From contig NZ_JACHMU010000001.1 in NCBI RefSeq assembly GCF_014205075.1, positions 806,001-870,000 on the forward strand: DNA of 64,000 nt, given 5' to 3'. This DNA comes from Microbacterium ginsengiterrae. Lineage in GTDB: Bacteria > Actinomycetota > Actinomycetes > Actinomycetales > Microbacteriaceae. Under the pieces are notes generated by a model that saw only the letters and a list, made by a program, of their open reading frames with translations, was not told the DNA's origin and made no database searches. Both the position numbers and the translations under genes were made by a program. Positions 16,469-26,288 of this stretch are shown piece after piece (the stretch's first letter is position 1; each line of letters starts with the position of its first letter).

Positions 16469-17971
16469 CTAGTTCATGGTGGGGATGACGAAGCTGGCGC
16501 CCTCGCGCACGCCATGCGCCGGCCAGCGGCTCGTCACCGTCTTGGTCTTCGTGTAGAACCGGAAGGCGTCGGCGCCGTGCTGGTTGAGGTCGCCGAAGCC
16601 GGACTTCTTCCATCCGCCGAAGGTGAAATAGGCGATCGGCACCGGGATGGGTACGTTGACGCCCACCATCCCGACGTTCACCCGCGCCGTGAAGTCGCGG
16701 GCGGCGTCGCCGTCCCGGGTGAAGATCGCCACGCCGTTGCCCAGTTCGTGATCGGATGCCATTGCCAGGGCCTCCTCGTAGTCCCGAGCACGTGCGATCA
16801 CGAGGACCGGCCCGAAGATCTCCTCCCGGTAGATCGACATGTCAGTGGTGACGTGGTCGAACAGGGTCGGACCGAGGTAGAAGCCCTCCTCGTGTCCCGG
16901 GACGGAGAAGTCGCGGCCGTCCGCGAGCAGGGTGGCGCCGGCATCCACGCCCTGCTGGATGAAGTCCTCCACCCGCTCGACGGCTGCACGGCTGACGAGC
17001 GGGCCGTAGTCGACGTCCTCGGCGAGCGCGGGGCCGACGCGGAGCTTCGCGACCCGCTCGGTCAGCTTCGCAGCCAGCTTGTCCGCGGTCTCCTCACCGA
17101 CGGGGACGGCGACGGAGATCGCCATGCACCGTTCCCCCGCCGAGCCGTACCCGGCGCCGATGAGGGCGTCGGCGGCCTGATCGAGGTCGGCGTCCGGCAT
17201 GACGATCATGTGGTTCTTCGCTCCGCCGAAGCACTGCGCCCGCGTGCCGTGCGCGGCGGCGGTCTCATAGATGTACTGCGCGATCGGCGTCGACCCGACG
17301 AAGCCGACCGCCTTGATGCGTTCGTCGGCGAGAAGGGTGTCGACGGCCTCCTTGTCTCCGTGCACGACGTTGAGCACGCCCTCGGGCAGGCCGGCCTCGA
17401 GGAAGAGCTCGGCGAGGCGGACCGGAACGGAGGGGTCGCGCTCACTGGGCTTGAGGACGAACGCGTTGCCGGCGGCGAGCGCGGGCGCGGCCTTCCACAG
17501 CGGGATCATGGCGGGGAAGTTGAAGGGAGTGATGCCCGCGACGACGCCGAGCGGCTGCCGCATGGAGTAGACGTCGATCCCCGCGCCGGCAGCGGTGGAG
17601 TACTCGCCCTTGAGCAGGTGCGGGGCCCCTGCGGCGAACTCGACCACCTCGAGTCCGCGCTGGATGTCGCCGCGGGCGTCGTCGACGGTCTTGCCGTGTT
17701 CGCTGGAGAGCAGAGTCGCGAGCGAGGTCATGTCCTTCTGGACGAGATCGAGGAAGCGCAGCAGCACCCTGGCACGCTTCTGCGCGTTGGTCGCCGCCCA
17801 CTCGACCTGCGCCGCCTCGGCGTCGTCGATCGCGCGGCGCACCTCATCCGCCGAGGCGAGCGGCACGCGTGCCTGCACCGAACCGGTACTCGGGTCGAAG
17901 ACGTCACTGAACCGGCCACCGTCCGAAACGATGAGCGATCCGCCTACCAGATGCGGGATGATTCGAGTCAT
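16469..17971 (-). CDS. mmsA: Methylmalonate-semialdehyde dehydrogenase (CoA-acylating)
   Basis: This 500-residue ALDH-superfamily enzyme converts methylmalonate semialdehyde, NAD+ and CoA to propionyl-CoA and CO2. The hallmark MmsA sequences are seen: QPLGVVAGITPFNFPAMIPL near residue 135, GAKNHMIVMPDADLD, and YGSAGERCMAISVAV with the catalytic Cys. The C-terminus FGGWKKSGFGDLNQHGAD is also typical. It is the first gene of the valine operon (mmsA, acyl-CoA dehydrogenase, mmsB). The ATG has a GAGGAG site; an upstream open extension lacks family similarity. No 3-hydroxyisobutyryl-CoA hydrolase gene is nearby. Confidence 0.95.
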   Translation of the reverse strand: MTRIIPHLVGGSLIVSDGGRFSDVFDPSTGSVQARVPLASADEVRRAIDDAEAAQVEWAATNAQKRARVLLRFLDLVQKDMTSLATLLSSEHGKTVDDARGDIQRGLEVVEFAAGAPHLLKGEYSTAAGAGIDVYSMRQPLGVVAGITPFNFPAMIPLWKAAPALAAGNAFVLKPSERDPSVPVRLAELFLEAGLPEGVLNVVHGDKEAVDTLLADERIKAVGFVGSTPIAQYIYETAAAHGTRAQCFGGAKNHMIVMPDADLDQAADALIGAGYGSAGERCMAISVAVPVGEETADKLAAKLTERVAKLRVGPALAEDVDYGPLVSRAAVERVEDFIQQGVDAGATLLADGRDFSVPGHEEGFYLGPTLFDHVTTDMSIYREEIFGPVLVIARARDYEEALAMASDHELGNGVAIFTRDGDAARDFTARVNVGMVGVNVPIPVPIAYFTFGGWKKSGFGDLNQHGADAFRFYTKTKTVTSRWPAHGVREGASFVIPTMN

Positions 17972-18196
17972 TATGCACTGCTCCTCTGCGCCGCCCTTGG
18001 CGCGATGACCACAGTACTCGGGATCCCGCACATTTACTAGGGTGTCCATCTACTTGAGTGAGGGCGCGCTCATCCGGTGTTGGTCGCCTGTTCACCCCCG
18101 CGTCATCTCGCACCGGTAGAACTGCGGGTGCGCGATGACTCCGACCTGATCGGGCAGTCGGAGACCTTCGCGCCACGGTGAGCGGCGCTCCCGAAG

Positions 18197-18228
18197 AGAC
18201 CCCCGCCGAATCGGGTCGGCGGGGGTCT
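18197..18228. terminator. Bidirectional hairpin terminator in the mmsA / epimerase gap
   Basis: A perfect 13-base GC-rich stem (18197-18209 with 18216-18228) closes a 6-base loop, downstream of the epimerase gene on the minus strand. The gap 17972-18264 otherwise holds the mmsA leader and nothing else I can name. Confidence 0.6.
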
Positions 18229-18264
18229 TCTGCGTCTCGGACGGACTGCTCCGGGCGGGGTTGC

Positions 18265-19185
18265 TCAGACGGCGAAGATGCGCCAGCCTGCGGTGGATTC
18301 ATCCCCCGGTTCGAGCATGAGGAGGTCGACCCCGGAGTTGAAGGCATCCGGAGGGCAGGTCATGGGTTCGACCGCGAGCCCGACACGGTGCGTGTCGTCC
18401 ACGCCCGGTGTGTCCGCCGTGTGGACCTGCACCCACGGGCAGCGCTCGTCCCACGCGATCCCCGCGCCCCGGCCGTCCTCGCCGATCACGCGGACCTCGG
18501 TGCGCCCGTCGTCGTCGGCGGCGAGGTCGGTGAACGCGTGGTCGATGAACACGTCGCCGATCGGGCGCGGTGTGCGGAAGTCCCACTCCGGGTGGGCGTC
18601 GATGCGCTCGACCGCCACGGGGCTCAGGCGGTCAGGAGTCACGACGAGGACCTCGGATGCCGGCAGCGCCAGCGTCCACTCGTCCACCCGCCCTGGCCCG
18701 GCGACGAGGTACGGGTGCGGCCCCGTCCCCCATGGCGCGGCATCCGCCCCGATGTTCTCGGCCGTGACGGACTGGTGGAGTCCGTCGCCGTCCAGGCGGT
18801 ACTCGACGACGACCCGCACGCGGAACGGGTACCCCGTCTGCGGCTCGATCGTCGCCTCGAGGACGACGCGATCGTCTTCGACGACACGATCGGAGTACTC
18901 GCTCCACGCGAGCAGTCCGTGCAGGGCGTGGCCGCGCTCCGGTTCGGTGAGCGGCAGCTGATGCGCGGCGCCGGCGACCGTGTACCGGCCGTCGACGATG
19001 CGATTCGGCCACGGCGCCAGCGTCACGCCGCGATAGTTCGGCCGCACGTCGTCGGCGGCGAACGGCACGACGAGGTCGCGGCCGTCGAAGGTGAGCGCGC
19101 GCAGCGTCGCTCCGACACTGGCGATCTCCGCCCGATACGGACCGGCGACGAGGGCGAACTGTCGCCCGGAACGAGGTGTGATCAT
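18265..19185 (-). CDS. Aldose 1-epimerase family protein (galactose mutarotase-like)
   Basis: This 306-residue protein has the galactose-mutarotase fold. Seen are GVTLAPWPNRIVDGRY (substrate loop, Asn-Arg), RGHALHGL with an active-site His, and TGPHPYL with the second His, then a C-terminal AVEPMTCPPDAFNSG where Glu would be the general base. It probably interconverts alpha and beta anomers of a pentose such as L-arabinose. It lies 20 bases after araA in the same direction, at the end of the arabinose operon. The ATG has GGAGGT seven bases upstream. Confidence 0.88.
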   Translation of the reverse strand: MITPRSGRQFALVAGPYRAEIASVGATLRALTFDGRDLVVPFAADDVRPNYRGVTLAPWPNRIVDGRYTVAGAAHQLPLTEPERGHALHGLLAWSEYSDRVVEDDRVVLEATIEPQTGYPFRVRVVVEYRLDGDGLHQSVTAENIGADAAPWGTGPHPYLVAGPGRVDEWTLALPASEVLVVTPDRLSPVAVERIDAHPEWDFRTPRPIGDVFIDHAFTDLAADDDGRTEVRVIGEDGRGAGIAWDERCPWVQVHTADTPGVDDTHRVGLAVEPMTCPPDAFNSGVDLLMLEPGDESTAGWRIFAV

Positions 19186-19205
19186 CACTTCGACCTCCGC
19201 GATGT

Positions 19206-20729
19206 TCAGAGCCCCTGGGCGAGGCGGTGATACGCCTGGTTCCAGCGGACCTGGTTGCGGAACTCGGGCAGGGTGGTGCTCTCGTCGATGACGAGCAGCT
19301 CCAGCTCCGCCATCTCGGCGAAGTCGCGGAAGGCGTCGAGGCCGACCGCCGTCGACATGACCGTGTGGTGCGCCGCGCCGGCGGTCAGCCACGCGGCGGC
19401 GCTGGTGGTGAAGTCCGGCTGGGGCTTCCAGACCGCGCGCCCCACAGGGAGCTTGGGCAGTGCCGCACGGGGCTCGACGTTCTCGACGACGTTCGCGGTG
19501 AGACGGAAGCGGTCGCGCATGTCGCTCATCGCGACGACGATCGCCGGGCCGGGGTCGGCGGTGAACACCAGGCGCACCGGGTCGTCCTTCCCGCCGATGC
19601 CGAGCGGGTGCACCTCGAGGCTGGGCCGGGCAGAGGTGAGCGAGGGCGACACCTCGAGCATGTGCGCGCCGAGGATCAGCTCATCACCCGGGGTCATGTC
19701 GTACGTGTAGTCCTCCATGAGGCTCGCTCCGCCGGGGAGGCCGGCACCCATGACGTTGGCGATGCGCACGAGTACGGCCGTCTTCCAGTCGCCCTCCGCG
19801 CCGAAGCCGTACCCCTCGGCCATGAGCCGCTGCACCGCGAGTCCTGGAAGCTGCTTCAGCGCGCCGAGGTCCTCGAAAGACGTCGTGAACGCCCCGAATC
19901 CGCCCTCCTCCAGGAAGGACCGAAGGCCGATCTCGATGGCCGCACCGTCACGCAGGGACTGGTGCCGCTCGCCGCCGGCGCGCAGCTCGGGGGCGACCTC
20001 GTAGAGCTCCTCGTACTCGGCGACGAGCGCGTCGATCTCCGTCTCGCTCGCGGCGGCGACGGCATCGGCCAGCTCGTTGACGCCCCAGGTGTTGACCTGC
20101 ACACCCAGTCGCAGCTCGGCCTCGGTCTTGTCACCCTCCGTGACCGCGACGAAGCGCATGTTGTCGCCGAAACGGGCGAGCTTCAGGTTGCGCGAGGCGG
20201 CGAGTCCGGCGGCCGCGCGCTGCCACGTGCCCAGTTCCCGGCACACCCGCGGGTCGCTCGCGTGGCCGACGATCGTCTTGCGCGGTACGCCGAGGCGGGT
20301 CTGGATGTAGCCGAACTCCCGGTCGCCGTGCGCGGCCTGGTTGAGGTTCATGAAGTCGAAGTCGATCTCGGCCCACGGAAGCTCGACGTTCGCCTGCGTG
20401 TGCAGATGCGCCAGCGGCTTCTGCAGGGCGTCGAGACCGGCGATCCACATCTTCGCGGGGCTGAACGTGTGCATCCACGCGACCAGACCGATCACCCGGT
20501 CGTCCGCATTGGCCTCGAGGGCGATCCGGCGGATCGCCGCGGAGTCCGTGAGCACGGGTTTCCAGACGATCTTCACCGGCACATCGTCGGAGGCGTCGAG
20601 GATGCGGGCGATCTCCTGCGACTGCTCGGCGACCTGCGCGAGCGTTTCGGGGCCGTAGAGGTGCTGACTCCCGGTGAGGAACCACACCTCGTAGGTGTCG
20701 AGCGAGGTGGACAGCGGGGTGCGGGTCAT
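19206..20729 (-). CDS. araA: L-arabinose isomerase
   Basis: This 507-residue enzyme isomerises L-arabinose to L-ribulose using Mn2+. The N-terminus [15 protein letters not shown] is diagnostic, as are [34 protein letters not shown] and [12 protein letters not shown]. Metal ligands are the Glu in [18 protein letters not shown] and His residues in HMLEVSP and [10 protein letters not shown]. Length fits the family (~500). It is the third gene of the araD-araB-araA operon, 17 bases after araB. The ATG follows an AAGGA site. Confidence 0.96.
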   Translation of the reverse strand: MTRTPLSTSLDTYEVWFLTGSQHLYGPETLAQVAEQSQEIARILDASDDVPVKIVWKPVLTDSAAIRRIALEANADDRVIGLVAWMHTFSPAKMWIAGLDALQKPLAHLHTQANVELPWAEIDFDFMNLNQAAHGDREFGYIQTRLGVPRKTIVGHASDPRVCRELGTWQRAAAGLAASRNLKLARFGDNMRFVAVTEGDKTEAELRLGVQVNTWGVNELADAVAAASETEIDALVAEYEELYEVAPELRAGGERHQSLRDGAAIEIGLRSFLEEGGFGAFTTSFEDLGALKQLPGLAVQRLMAEGYGFGAEGDWKTAVLVRIANVMGAGLPGGASLMEDYTYDMTPGDELILGAHMLEVSPSLTSARPSLEVHPLGIGGKDDPVRLVFTADPGPAIVVAMSDMRDRFRLTANVVENVEPRAALPKLPVGRAVWKPQPDFTTSAAAWLTAGAAHHTVMSTAVGLDAFRDFAEMAELELLVIDESTTLPEFRNQVRWNQAYHRLAQGL

Positions 20730-20746
20730 CGGAGAGGTCCTTCGGG

Positions 20747-22330
20747 TCAGAGGGATTCGACGGCGGCGGCTTCGATGGCGAGGCCGGCGCGGTAGCGGTC
20801 GAGGTAGGAGGCGAAGCCGGCGACGTCTGCGGGATCCGGGTCGGCGACGGCGAGGGATGCCGAGGCGAAGACGCCGCGGTCGAGGTAGGAGCCGAGGTCC
20901 TCGGCATCCGCATGCGCGAGGTAGGAGGCGAGCACGGCGATGCCCCACGCCCCTCCCTCCGACGCGAGGTCGCCGACGGCCACCGGTGCGCCGAGCGCTC
21001 CGGCGAGGAAGCGCTGCGCGACCCCCGCCGTGCGGAACATCCCGCCGTGCGCGAACATCCGATCGATCTCGACGCCCTCCCCCTCGAGGACCTTCATCCC
21101 GAGGGCGAGTGTGCCGAAGACGCCGTACAGCTGGGCGCGCATGACGTTGGCGAGGGTGAAGTCGCTGTCGGGGCTGCGGACGAACAGCGGCCGCCCCGCC
21201 GCGAGTCCGGCGATCGGCTCGCCGGCCAGATGGTTGTAGGCCAGCAGGCCACCGGCATCCGCTTCGCCCTCCAGCGCCTCGCGGAACAGCACGTCGAAGA
21301 CCGCGTCGTCGTCCAGCGGAGTGCCGGACGCCGCGGCGAACCGTGCGAACATGCCGGCCCAGGCCGCGAGTTCGCTGGCACCGTTGTTGCAGTGCACCAT
21401 CGCGACCGGGTCCCCGGCCGGGGTGGTGACGAGGTCGAGCTCATGGTGCACGTTCTCGAGCGGTCGCTCCAGCACGACCATCGCGAAGATGCTCGTGCCC
21501 GCGCTGACGTTGCCGGTACGGGGCGCGACGGAGTTCGTCGCGACCATTCCGGTGCCCGCATCGCCTTCCGGCGGGCACAGCGGCACTCCCGCCCGGAGCG
21601 CGCCGCTCGGATCGAGCAGGGATGCCCCGTCTTCCGTGAGCGTGCCGGCGGCCGCGCCGGCGGGCAGCACCCGTGGGAGCAGTTCTCGCACCGGGCGTCC
21701 GAGGCGCTCGGAGGCGAGCGCGTCGTAGGCGTCCAGCATCCGCTGGTCGTAGTCGCCCGTCGCCGAATCGATCGGGAACATACCGGATGCGTCGCCGACG
21801 CCCAAGACCTTCTCGCCCGTGAGCCGGTGGTGCACGTACCCCGCGAGGGTCGTGACGAAGTCGAGCCGCGGGACGTGCTGCTCCTCATCGAGGACGGCCT
21901 GGTGGAGGTGCGCGATCGACCACCGCAGCGGGATGTTCACCCCGAACAGGCCGGTGAGCTCCTCCGCCGCGGCGGCGGTGTTCGTGTTGCGCCAGGTGCG
22001 GAACGGCACGAGCAGCTCGCCCGTCTCGTCGAAGGCGAGGTAGCCGTGCATCATCGCGGAGACGCCGATCGCGCCGAACGTCCAGGGTCGGATGCCGTGC
22101 CGCGACCCCGCGTCGTCGACGAGCGCGGCGTACGCGGCCTGCAGCCCTTTCCACACCTCGTCCAAGGCGTACGTCCACAGGCCGTCCTCGAGGCGGTTCT
22201 CCCAGGAGAAGGAGCCGGTCGCGAGGACCTCGGTCGCGTCCTCACCGATCAGGCACGCCTTGATGCGCGTCGAGCCGAGCTCGATGCCGAGGCTCGTCCG
22301 GCCGGCGGTGATGTCGTCGGCCGCGCTCAT
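20747..22330 (-). CDS. araB: L-ribulokinase (FGGY family, actinobacterial type)
   Basis: This 527-residue FGGY kinase shows the ATPase-fold motifs [16 protein letters not shown] (phosphate 1), [15 protein letters not shown], and [11 protein letters not shown] (phosphate 2). The adenosine motif region reads [20 protein letters not shown]. Sequence style resembles the xylulokinase-like kinases that phosphorylate L-ribulose in actinobacterial ara operons. Placement between araD and araA supports L-ribulose as substrate. Its start overlaps the araD stop by 4 bases. A database label of xylulokinase would be a family-level name. Confidence 0.9.
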   Translation of the reverse strand: MSAADDITAGRTSLGIELGSTRIKACLIGEDATEVLATGSFSWENRLEDGLWTYALDEVWKGLQAAYAALVDDAGSRHGIRPWTFGAIGVSAMMHGYLAFDETGELLVPFRTWRNTNTAAAAEELTGLFGVNIPLRWSIAHLHQAVLDEEQHVPRLDFVTTLAGYVHHRLTGEKVLGVGDASGMFPIDSATGDYDQRMLDAYDALASERLGRPVRELLPRVLPAGAAAGTLTEDGASLLDPSGALRAGVPLCPPEGDAGTGMVATNSVAPRTGNVSAGTSIFAMVVLERPLENVHHELDLVTTPAGDPVAMVHCNNGASELAAWAGMFARFAAASGTPLDDDAVFDVLFREALEGEADAGGLLAYNHLAGEPIAGLAAGRPLFVRSPDSDFTLANVMRAQLYGVFGTLALGMKVLEGEGVEIDRMFAHGGMFRTAGVAQRFLAGALGAPVAVGDLASEGGAWGIAVLASYLAHADAEDLGSYLDRGVFASASLAVADPDPADVAGFASYLDRYRAGLAIEAAAVESL

Positions 22331-23046
22331 CGGCGTGCGTCCGTGCTCTGGCCGTACACGTTCTGGTAGCGGTCGAAGAGGCGATCGATCGCCTCCTGCG
22401 GGATGGGGACGAGCGGGCCGGCCTCGCGCGCGTAGTGGACGGCGCGGGCGACGTCCTCGACCATGACGGCGGCCTTGACCGCGTCCTTCGCATCCGTGCC
22501 GATCGTGAAGGGGCCGTGGTTCTGCATGAGCACGGCGCGCGACCGATGACCGGTGAGGGTCTCGACGATCCCGCGGCCGATCGAGTCGTCGCCGATGATC
22601 GCGAACGGTCCTACGGGGATCGGTCCGCCGAACTCGTCCGCCATGGCCGTGATCACGCAGGGGATCTCCTCGCCGCGGGCGGCCCAGGCGACGGCGAAGG
22701 TGGAGTGGGTGTGCACGACGCCGCCGACCTCCGGCATGTGCCGGTACACGTAGGCGTGCGCCGCGGTGTCGCTCGACGGGCTGCGGTCACTGCCGGGTGT
22801 GCCGGGGATCGGGGTGCCGTCGAGATCGCACAGGATCATGTTCTCGGGCGTCAGGTCGTCGTAGCTCACGCCGGAGGGCTTGATGACGAACAGGTCGGCG
22901 CCGGGGACGCGCCCCGAGACGTTGCCGCCCGTCCAGACCACGAGCCCGTATCGGACGAGTTCGCCGTGGAGCCGGGCGACGTCCGCTCGGACGGTGGCGA
23001 TCGCTTCTTCCACCTCAGGGGGGAACGCGGGGGCTTCGTTGCTCAC
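22327..23046 (-). CDS. araD: L-ribulose-5-phosphate 4-epimerase
   Basis: This 239-residue class-II aldolase-fold epimerase converts L-ribulose-5-P to D-xylulose-5-P. Signature stretches are LVVWTGGNVSGR, VIKPSGVSYDDL, SSDTAAHAYVYRHMPEVGGVVHTHSTFAVAWAA (zinc-binding His pair) and AVLMQNHGPFTIG (third His). It is the first gene of the arabinose operon and overlaps araB by 4 bases. A promoter and a perfect GTGACCGGTCAC palindrome lie immediately upstream. Confidence 0.95.
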   Translation of the reverse strand: MSNEAPAFPPEVEEAIATVRADVARLHGELVRYGLVVWTGGNVSGRVPGADLFVIKPSGVSYDDLTPENMILCDLDGTPIPGTPGSDRSPSSDTAAHAYVYRHMPEVGGVVHTHSTFAVAWAARGEEIPCVITAMADEFGGPIPVGPFAIIGDDSIGRGIVETLTGHRSRAVLMQNHGPFTIGTDAKDAVKAAVMVEDVARAVHYAREAGPLVPIPQEAIDRLFDRYQNVYGQSTDARR

Positions 23047-23069
23047 TGCTACCTCGTCATCTCAGGACT

Positions 23070-23081
23070 GTGACCGGTCAC
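23070..23081. promoter_or_regulatory. Operator-like palindrome in front of araD
   Basis: GTGACCGGTCAC is a perfect 12-base palindrome 24-35 bases before the araD start. A TTGACG box lies on the minus strand at 23110-23115 with a TTGCAT/CATGTA region about 17-20 bases downstream. A repressor bound here would block the promoter. The LacI-type regulator next door is the natural candidate. Confidence 0.55.
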
Positions 23082-23164
23082 GGTACATGCAATCACGTCG
23101 GGGTACGGGCGTCAAGATCGCGCGGAGCGAGCTGGGCTGCGGCGAGGCGTCCGCCGATGCCGGG

Positions 23165-23246
23165 GCATGACTCCGGAGGTTTTCTGCGTTCGCGCGGAAA
23201 GTCGCGGGAGCTGAGCGCCGGAACGTCACATTCTCCGGAGTCACGC
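23165..23246. repeat. Second copy of the ACTCCGGA inverted-repeat element
   Basis: GCATGACTCCGGAG (23165-23178) is inverted at 23233-23246 with one mismatch. The right arm contains the stop codon of the LacI gene. The outer arms match those at 7922-8003, but the inner sequence is different. Confidence 0.7.
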
Positions 23247-24272
23247 CCGGTCGGCCGGGGGCGCGGCGACCGAATCGCGCACGACGAGGACAGGTGAGAC
23301 CGGCTCGAGATCGGACGGCTGAGCGTCGACAGGCGCTGTGAGTGCGGCGACGGCCCGGCGGGCGAGTTCCTCGAAATCCTGGCGGACCGTGGTGAGCCTC
23401 GGCCAGTAGTACGCCGCATCGGGCACGTCGTCGAAGCCGATCACGCTGATGTCCGCGGGCACCGCGACCCCCGCCTCGTGGAGTCCGCCGAGCAGCCCGA
23501 GCGCCATCTGGTCGTTCGCGGCGAAGACGGCGGTGACTCCGGCGGCGAGGATCTCCGGGACGGCGTCGTGACCGGAGCGCGCACTCCAGTCCCCCGCGAT
23601 CACCGGCCCGGCGGGCAACCCCCTCGCGATGAGCTCCGCCGCGTATCCGTCCGCTCTGGACTCCGCCTCCAGCCAGTCGGCGGGTCCGGCGAGATGGGCG
23701 ATCCTCACGTGCCCTGCTTCGGCGAGCGCGGCGACGGCGAGGCGGGCGCCTGCGGCCTGGTCGACCGACAGGCCCGTCGTCCCCTGACCGGCCGAGTGCA
23801 GCGTGAGCACGGGGATGCCGACGCTCAGGCCCTCCAGCGTGCGAAGGGTCCGCGCGTGCGGGGCGACGACGACGATCCCCTCGACACCCTGGGCTGCGAG
23901 GTGGTCGACGGCCGCGGCGACGGCATTCGCATCTCCGGAGTCCGCGAACGCGGCACTCACCCAGTAGCCCGCCGCGCGCGCGGAGGCCTCGATCGCCGCG
24001 ATGCTCCGGGACGGCCCATACTGCAGCGCGTCGGAGGCGAGCACGCCGAGCGTGCGGGACCGCCGCGTCCCCAGTGCGCGCGCGGCGTTGTTCATGCGGT
24101 AGCCGAGCTCCGCCATCGCGCGCTCGACGCGGACCTTCGTGTCCGCCGCGACATCGGGGTGGGCGTTGAGCACGCGGGACACCGTCTGCCGGGAGACACC
24201 GGCGAGCGCGGCGACATCACGCACACCGACGGTGCGCGCCGTCGTGCCGTCGGCGTTGCGGAAGTCGTTCAT
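23241..24272 (-). CDS. LacI-family transcriptional regulator (probable arabinose regulator)
   Basis: This 343-residue LacI/GalR protein has an N-terminal helix-turn-helix VRDVAALAGVSRQTVSRVLN, a hinge helix MNNAARALGTRRSRTLG, and a periplasmic-binding-protein core ending SVIGFDDVPDAAYYWPRLTTVRQDFEELAR. It lies just upstream of the araD-B-A operon in the same orientation and presumably binds the palindrome before araD, releasing it with arabinose or a derivative. The ligand is inferred from position. A TACACT hexamer lies seven bases before the ATG, so the mRNA may be leaderless. Confidence 0.9.
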   Translation of the reverse strand: MNDFRNADGTTARTVGVRDVAALAGVSRQTVSRVLNAHPDVAADTKVRVERAMAELGYRMNNAARALGTRRSRTLGVLASDALQYGPSRSIAAIEASARAAGYWVSAAFADSGDANAVAAAVDHLAAQGVEGIVVVAPHARTLRTLEGLSVGIPVLTLHSAGQGTTGLSVDQAAGARLAVAALAEAGHVRIAHLAGPADWLEAESRADGYAAELIARGLPAGPVIAGDWSARSGHDAVPEILAAGVTAVFAANDQMALGLLGGLHEAGVAVPADISVIGFDDVPDAAYYWPRLTTVRQDFEELARRAVAALTAPVDAQPSDLEPVSPVLVVRDSVAAPPADRA

Positions 24273-24278
24273 CGCCCC

Positions 24279-24284
24279 GAGTGT
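24279..24284 (-). promoter_or_regulatory. Leaderless-type -10 box for the LacI gene
   Basis: TACACT on the minus strand is followed by six or seven bases and then the ATG at 24272, with no ribosome binding site. The divergent epimerase gene has a similarly placed CAATCT at 24315-24320. Confidence 0.45.
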
Positions 24285-24326
24285 ACGGTGTGCCGCTCGC
24301 CGGCCCCGGCGTGCCAATCTGTACAC

Positions 24327-25172
24327 ATGCGCATCGCACTCACCGGATCATCAGGCAAGCTCGGCACCGTCGTGGCACGTGAACTCCGCGAGAACGGGTT
24401 CGACGTCATCGGCATGGACGTCACAGGACGGCGCGATCCGTCGTTCGTCCAGGTCGACCTCACCGACTACGGTCAGGTCGTCGACGCGTTCACCGGCGTC
24501 GGAGACCGGCACGACGGCATCGACGCCGTCGTGCATCTCGGCGCAATCCCCGCTCCCGGCATCCGCAGCGACGTGGCGACCTTCCACAACAACATGACCG
24601 CGACGTTCAACGTCTTCTGGGCCGCCGTCCGCTCCGGCATCCGGCGTATCGTCTACGCGTCGAGCGAGACCGTGCTCGGCCTGCCGTTCGATGTGCCGCC
24701 GCCCTACATCCCCGTCGACGAGGAGTATCCGCCCCGTCCGGAGTCCGTGTACTCGCTGGTCAAGACGATGGAGGAGGGCATGGCGACGGAGCTCGTCCGT
24801 TGGCACCCCGACCTCTCCATCACGGCGCTGCGCTTCTCGAACGTGATGAACCCGGAGGACTACGCCGAGTTCCCGTCGTTCGACGCCGATGCGCAGCTGC
24901 GCAAGTGGAACCTCTGGGGGTACATCGACGCCCGCGACGGCGCTCAGGCCGTGCAGCGCGCATTGGAGACCGCGCCCCCGGGGTTCGACCGCTTCATCAT
25001 CGCGGCGGCCGACACCGTGATGTCGCGGCCGAACAGCGAGCTCATCGCCGAGGTCTTCCCCTCCGTGCCCGTCACGCGGGAGGTCAAGGCCAACGAGACG
25101 CTGCTGTCCATCGACAAGGCACGCCGTCTCCTCGGCTTCGACCCCCGGCACTCCTGGCGCGACCACGTCTGA
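24327..25172 (+). CDS. NAD-dependent epimerase/dehydratase family protein (extended SDR)
   Basis: This 281-residue extended SDR starts with the NAD(P) motif TGSSGKLGTV at residues 6-15. The catalytic Ser lies in RIVYASSETVLG and the Tyr-x3-Lys pair in VYSLVKTMEEG, followed by TALRFSNVMNP. It is short for a nucleotide-sugar epimerase and resembles uronate dehydrogenase-like or aldose-oxidising SDRs, but I cannot choose a substrate. It is divergent from the LacI gene and may belong to the same sugar regulon. The upstream open frame antisense to the LacI gene is not coding. Confidence 0.82.
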   Translation: MRIALTGSSGKLGTVVARELRENGFDVIGMDVTGRRDPSFVQVDLTDYGQVVDAFTGVGDRHDGIDAVVHLGAIPAPGIRSDVATFHNNMTATFNVFWAAVRSGIRRIVYASSETVLGLPFDVPPPYIPVDEEYPPRPESVYSLVKTMEEGMATELVRWHPDLSITALRFSNVMNPEDYAEFPSFDADAQLRKWNLWGYIDARDGAQAVQRALETAPPGFDRFIIAAADTVMSRPNSELIAEVFPSVPVTREVKANETLLSIDKARRLLGFDPRHSWRDHV

Positions 25173-25196
25173 CGGGCGGGCCGGGCACCCTGCGGA

Positions 25197-26231
25197 TCAG
25201 CCGATCGTGGCGAGGATCGCCGCGGAGAGCCACCGCCCGAAACGGCCGAGCCCCGGCTCGTCATCCTTCTCCGTCGGAGTGGAGGCGCGCAGGAGCTCGG
25301 CCTCGGGGTCGGGTCGGCCGTTGATGATCGCGACGAGTTCGAGGTAGCGCCCCTCGGTGGCGCGGTACCCATCGTGCTGCAGCGCCTCGGCCGTGATCTC
25401 GTCGACGCGGCTGTACACATCAGCCAGCCGCCTGCGCAGGTCGTCGTCGATGGTGACGTCAGCGGCCGTCGCGCTCTGTCGGACGAACTCGTCGGCGAGC
25501 CGGACGACGGCGGGATCCTCCGGCTCGAGACCTGCGCCCCGGGCCGCACCGAGCTTCGTCATCACGTCGCCGCCTGCTGCAGAGATGAACTCCCGCACGG
25601 CCGGAGTCGACATCCGCTCCCCGACCTCGTTCGCATACGTCTCCCGGAGATAGACGCGGGTCTTCTCCCGGAACGCTTCATCCTTCAGCAGTTCCGAGAG
25701 ACTGATCCACGCATCCAGCTGCTGTGGGGAGGGGTCATCCGCCAGCCGGGGCTGCTCGTCCCGCATCTTCTCGATCGCCGCATCCGGCAGACCGGAGGAG
25801 ACGACCTCCAGGAAATCGTCGACCGTTCGCTGTCGTTCCGCGTCGGACATCGACACGAGCCGCTGCAGGAGATTCGCGCGTTCCGCGGTGCTCCCTTCGC
25901 GCACGAGGGCACGGAGGACGGCCCTCTTCTCCTGAAGTTCTCGCGCGCTGCTCTCGACGACGTCGAGGTGCTCGGCGAGCAGATCACGCAAGGACACCGT
26001 TCCGGTGAGGACGCGACGGATCTGTTCCAACCCGGTGTCGAGCCCGCGCAGCGTGCGGATGAACTCGAAGCGTGCGATGGCGTCGAGATCGTAGAGGCGA
26101 TGCCCGCCGACGGTCTCGCCGGCGGGCATCACGAGCCCTTCGTCGGAGTAGTAACGGATGGCGCTGACGCTCAGGCCTGTGCGGCGTGCGACGTCACCGA
26201 TGAGGTGGAGGGAGTCTTGTGTCTCGTTCAT
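25197..26231 (-). CDS. MerR-family regulator with a long C-terminal domain
   Basis: This 344-residue protein begins with a MerR DNA-binding domain: LIGDVARRTGLSVSAIRYYSDEGLV, then VGGHRLYDLDAIARFEFIRTLRGLDTGLEQI. A coiled-coil-like dimer helix follows (LAEHLDVVESSARELQEKRAVL). The last ~200 residues are helical and may sense an antibiotic or other small molecule as in TipA-like regulators, but I recognise no named domain. It is convergent with the epimerase and lies in front of the arabinofuranosidase gene. The ATG was chosen over GTG at 26240. Confidence 0.85.
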   Translation of the reverse strand: MNETQDSLHLIGDVARRTGLSVSAIRYYSDEGLVMPAGETVGGHRLYDLDAIARFEFIRTLRGLDTGLEQIRRVLTGTVSLRDLLAEHLDVVESSARELQEKRAVLRALVREGSTAERANLLQRLVSMSDAERQRTVDDFLEVVSSGLPDAAIEKMRDEQPRLADDPSPQQLDAWISLSELLKDEAFREKTRVYLRETYANEVGERMSTPAVREFISAAGGDVMTKLGAARGAGLEPEDPAVVRLADEFVRQSATAADVTIDDDLRRRLADVYSRVDEITAEALQHDGYRATEGRYLELVAIINGRPDPEAELLRASTPTEKDDEPGLGRFGRWLSAAILATIG

Positions 26232-26288
26232 GTCCTCCACCCTGCGACCTCAAGCGGCGTGAGATGCAAGTCCGGCGCACGCCCCCAC

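Noticed and set aside
16460..18040. 526-codon plus-strand frame opposite mmsA
   Set aside because: It mirrors mmsA almost exactly on the other strand, with Arg/Asp/Gly-rich composition and no domain; antisense artefact.
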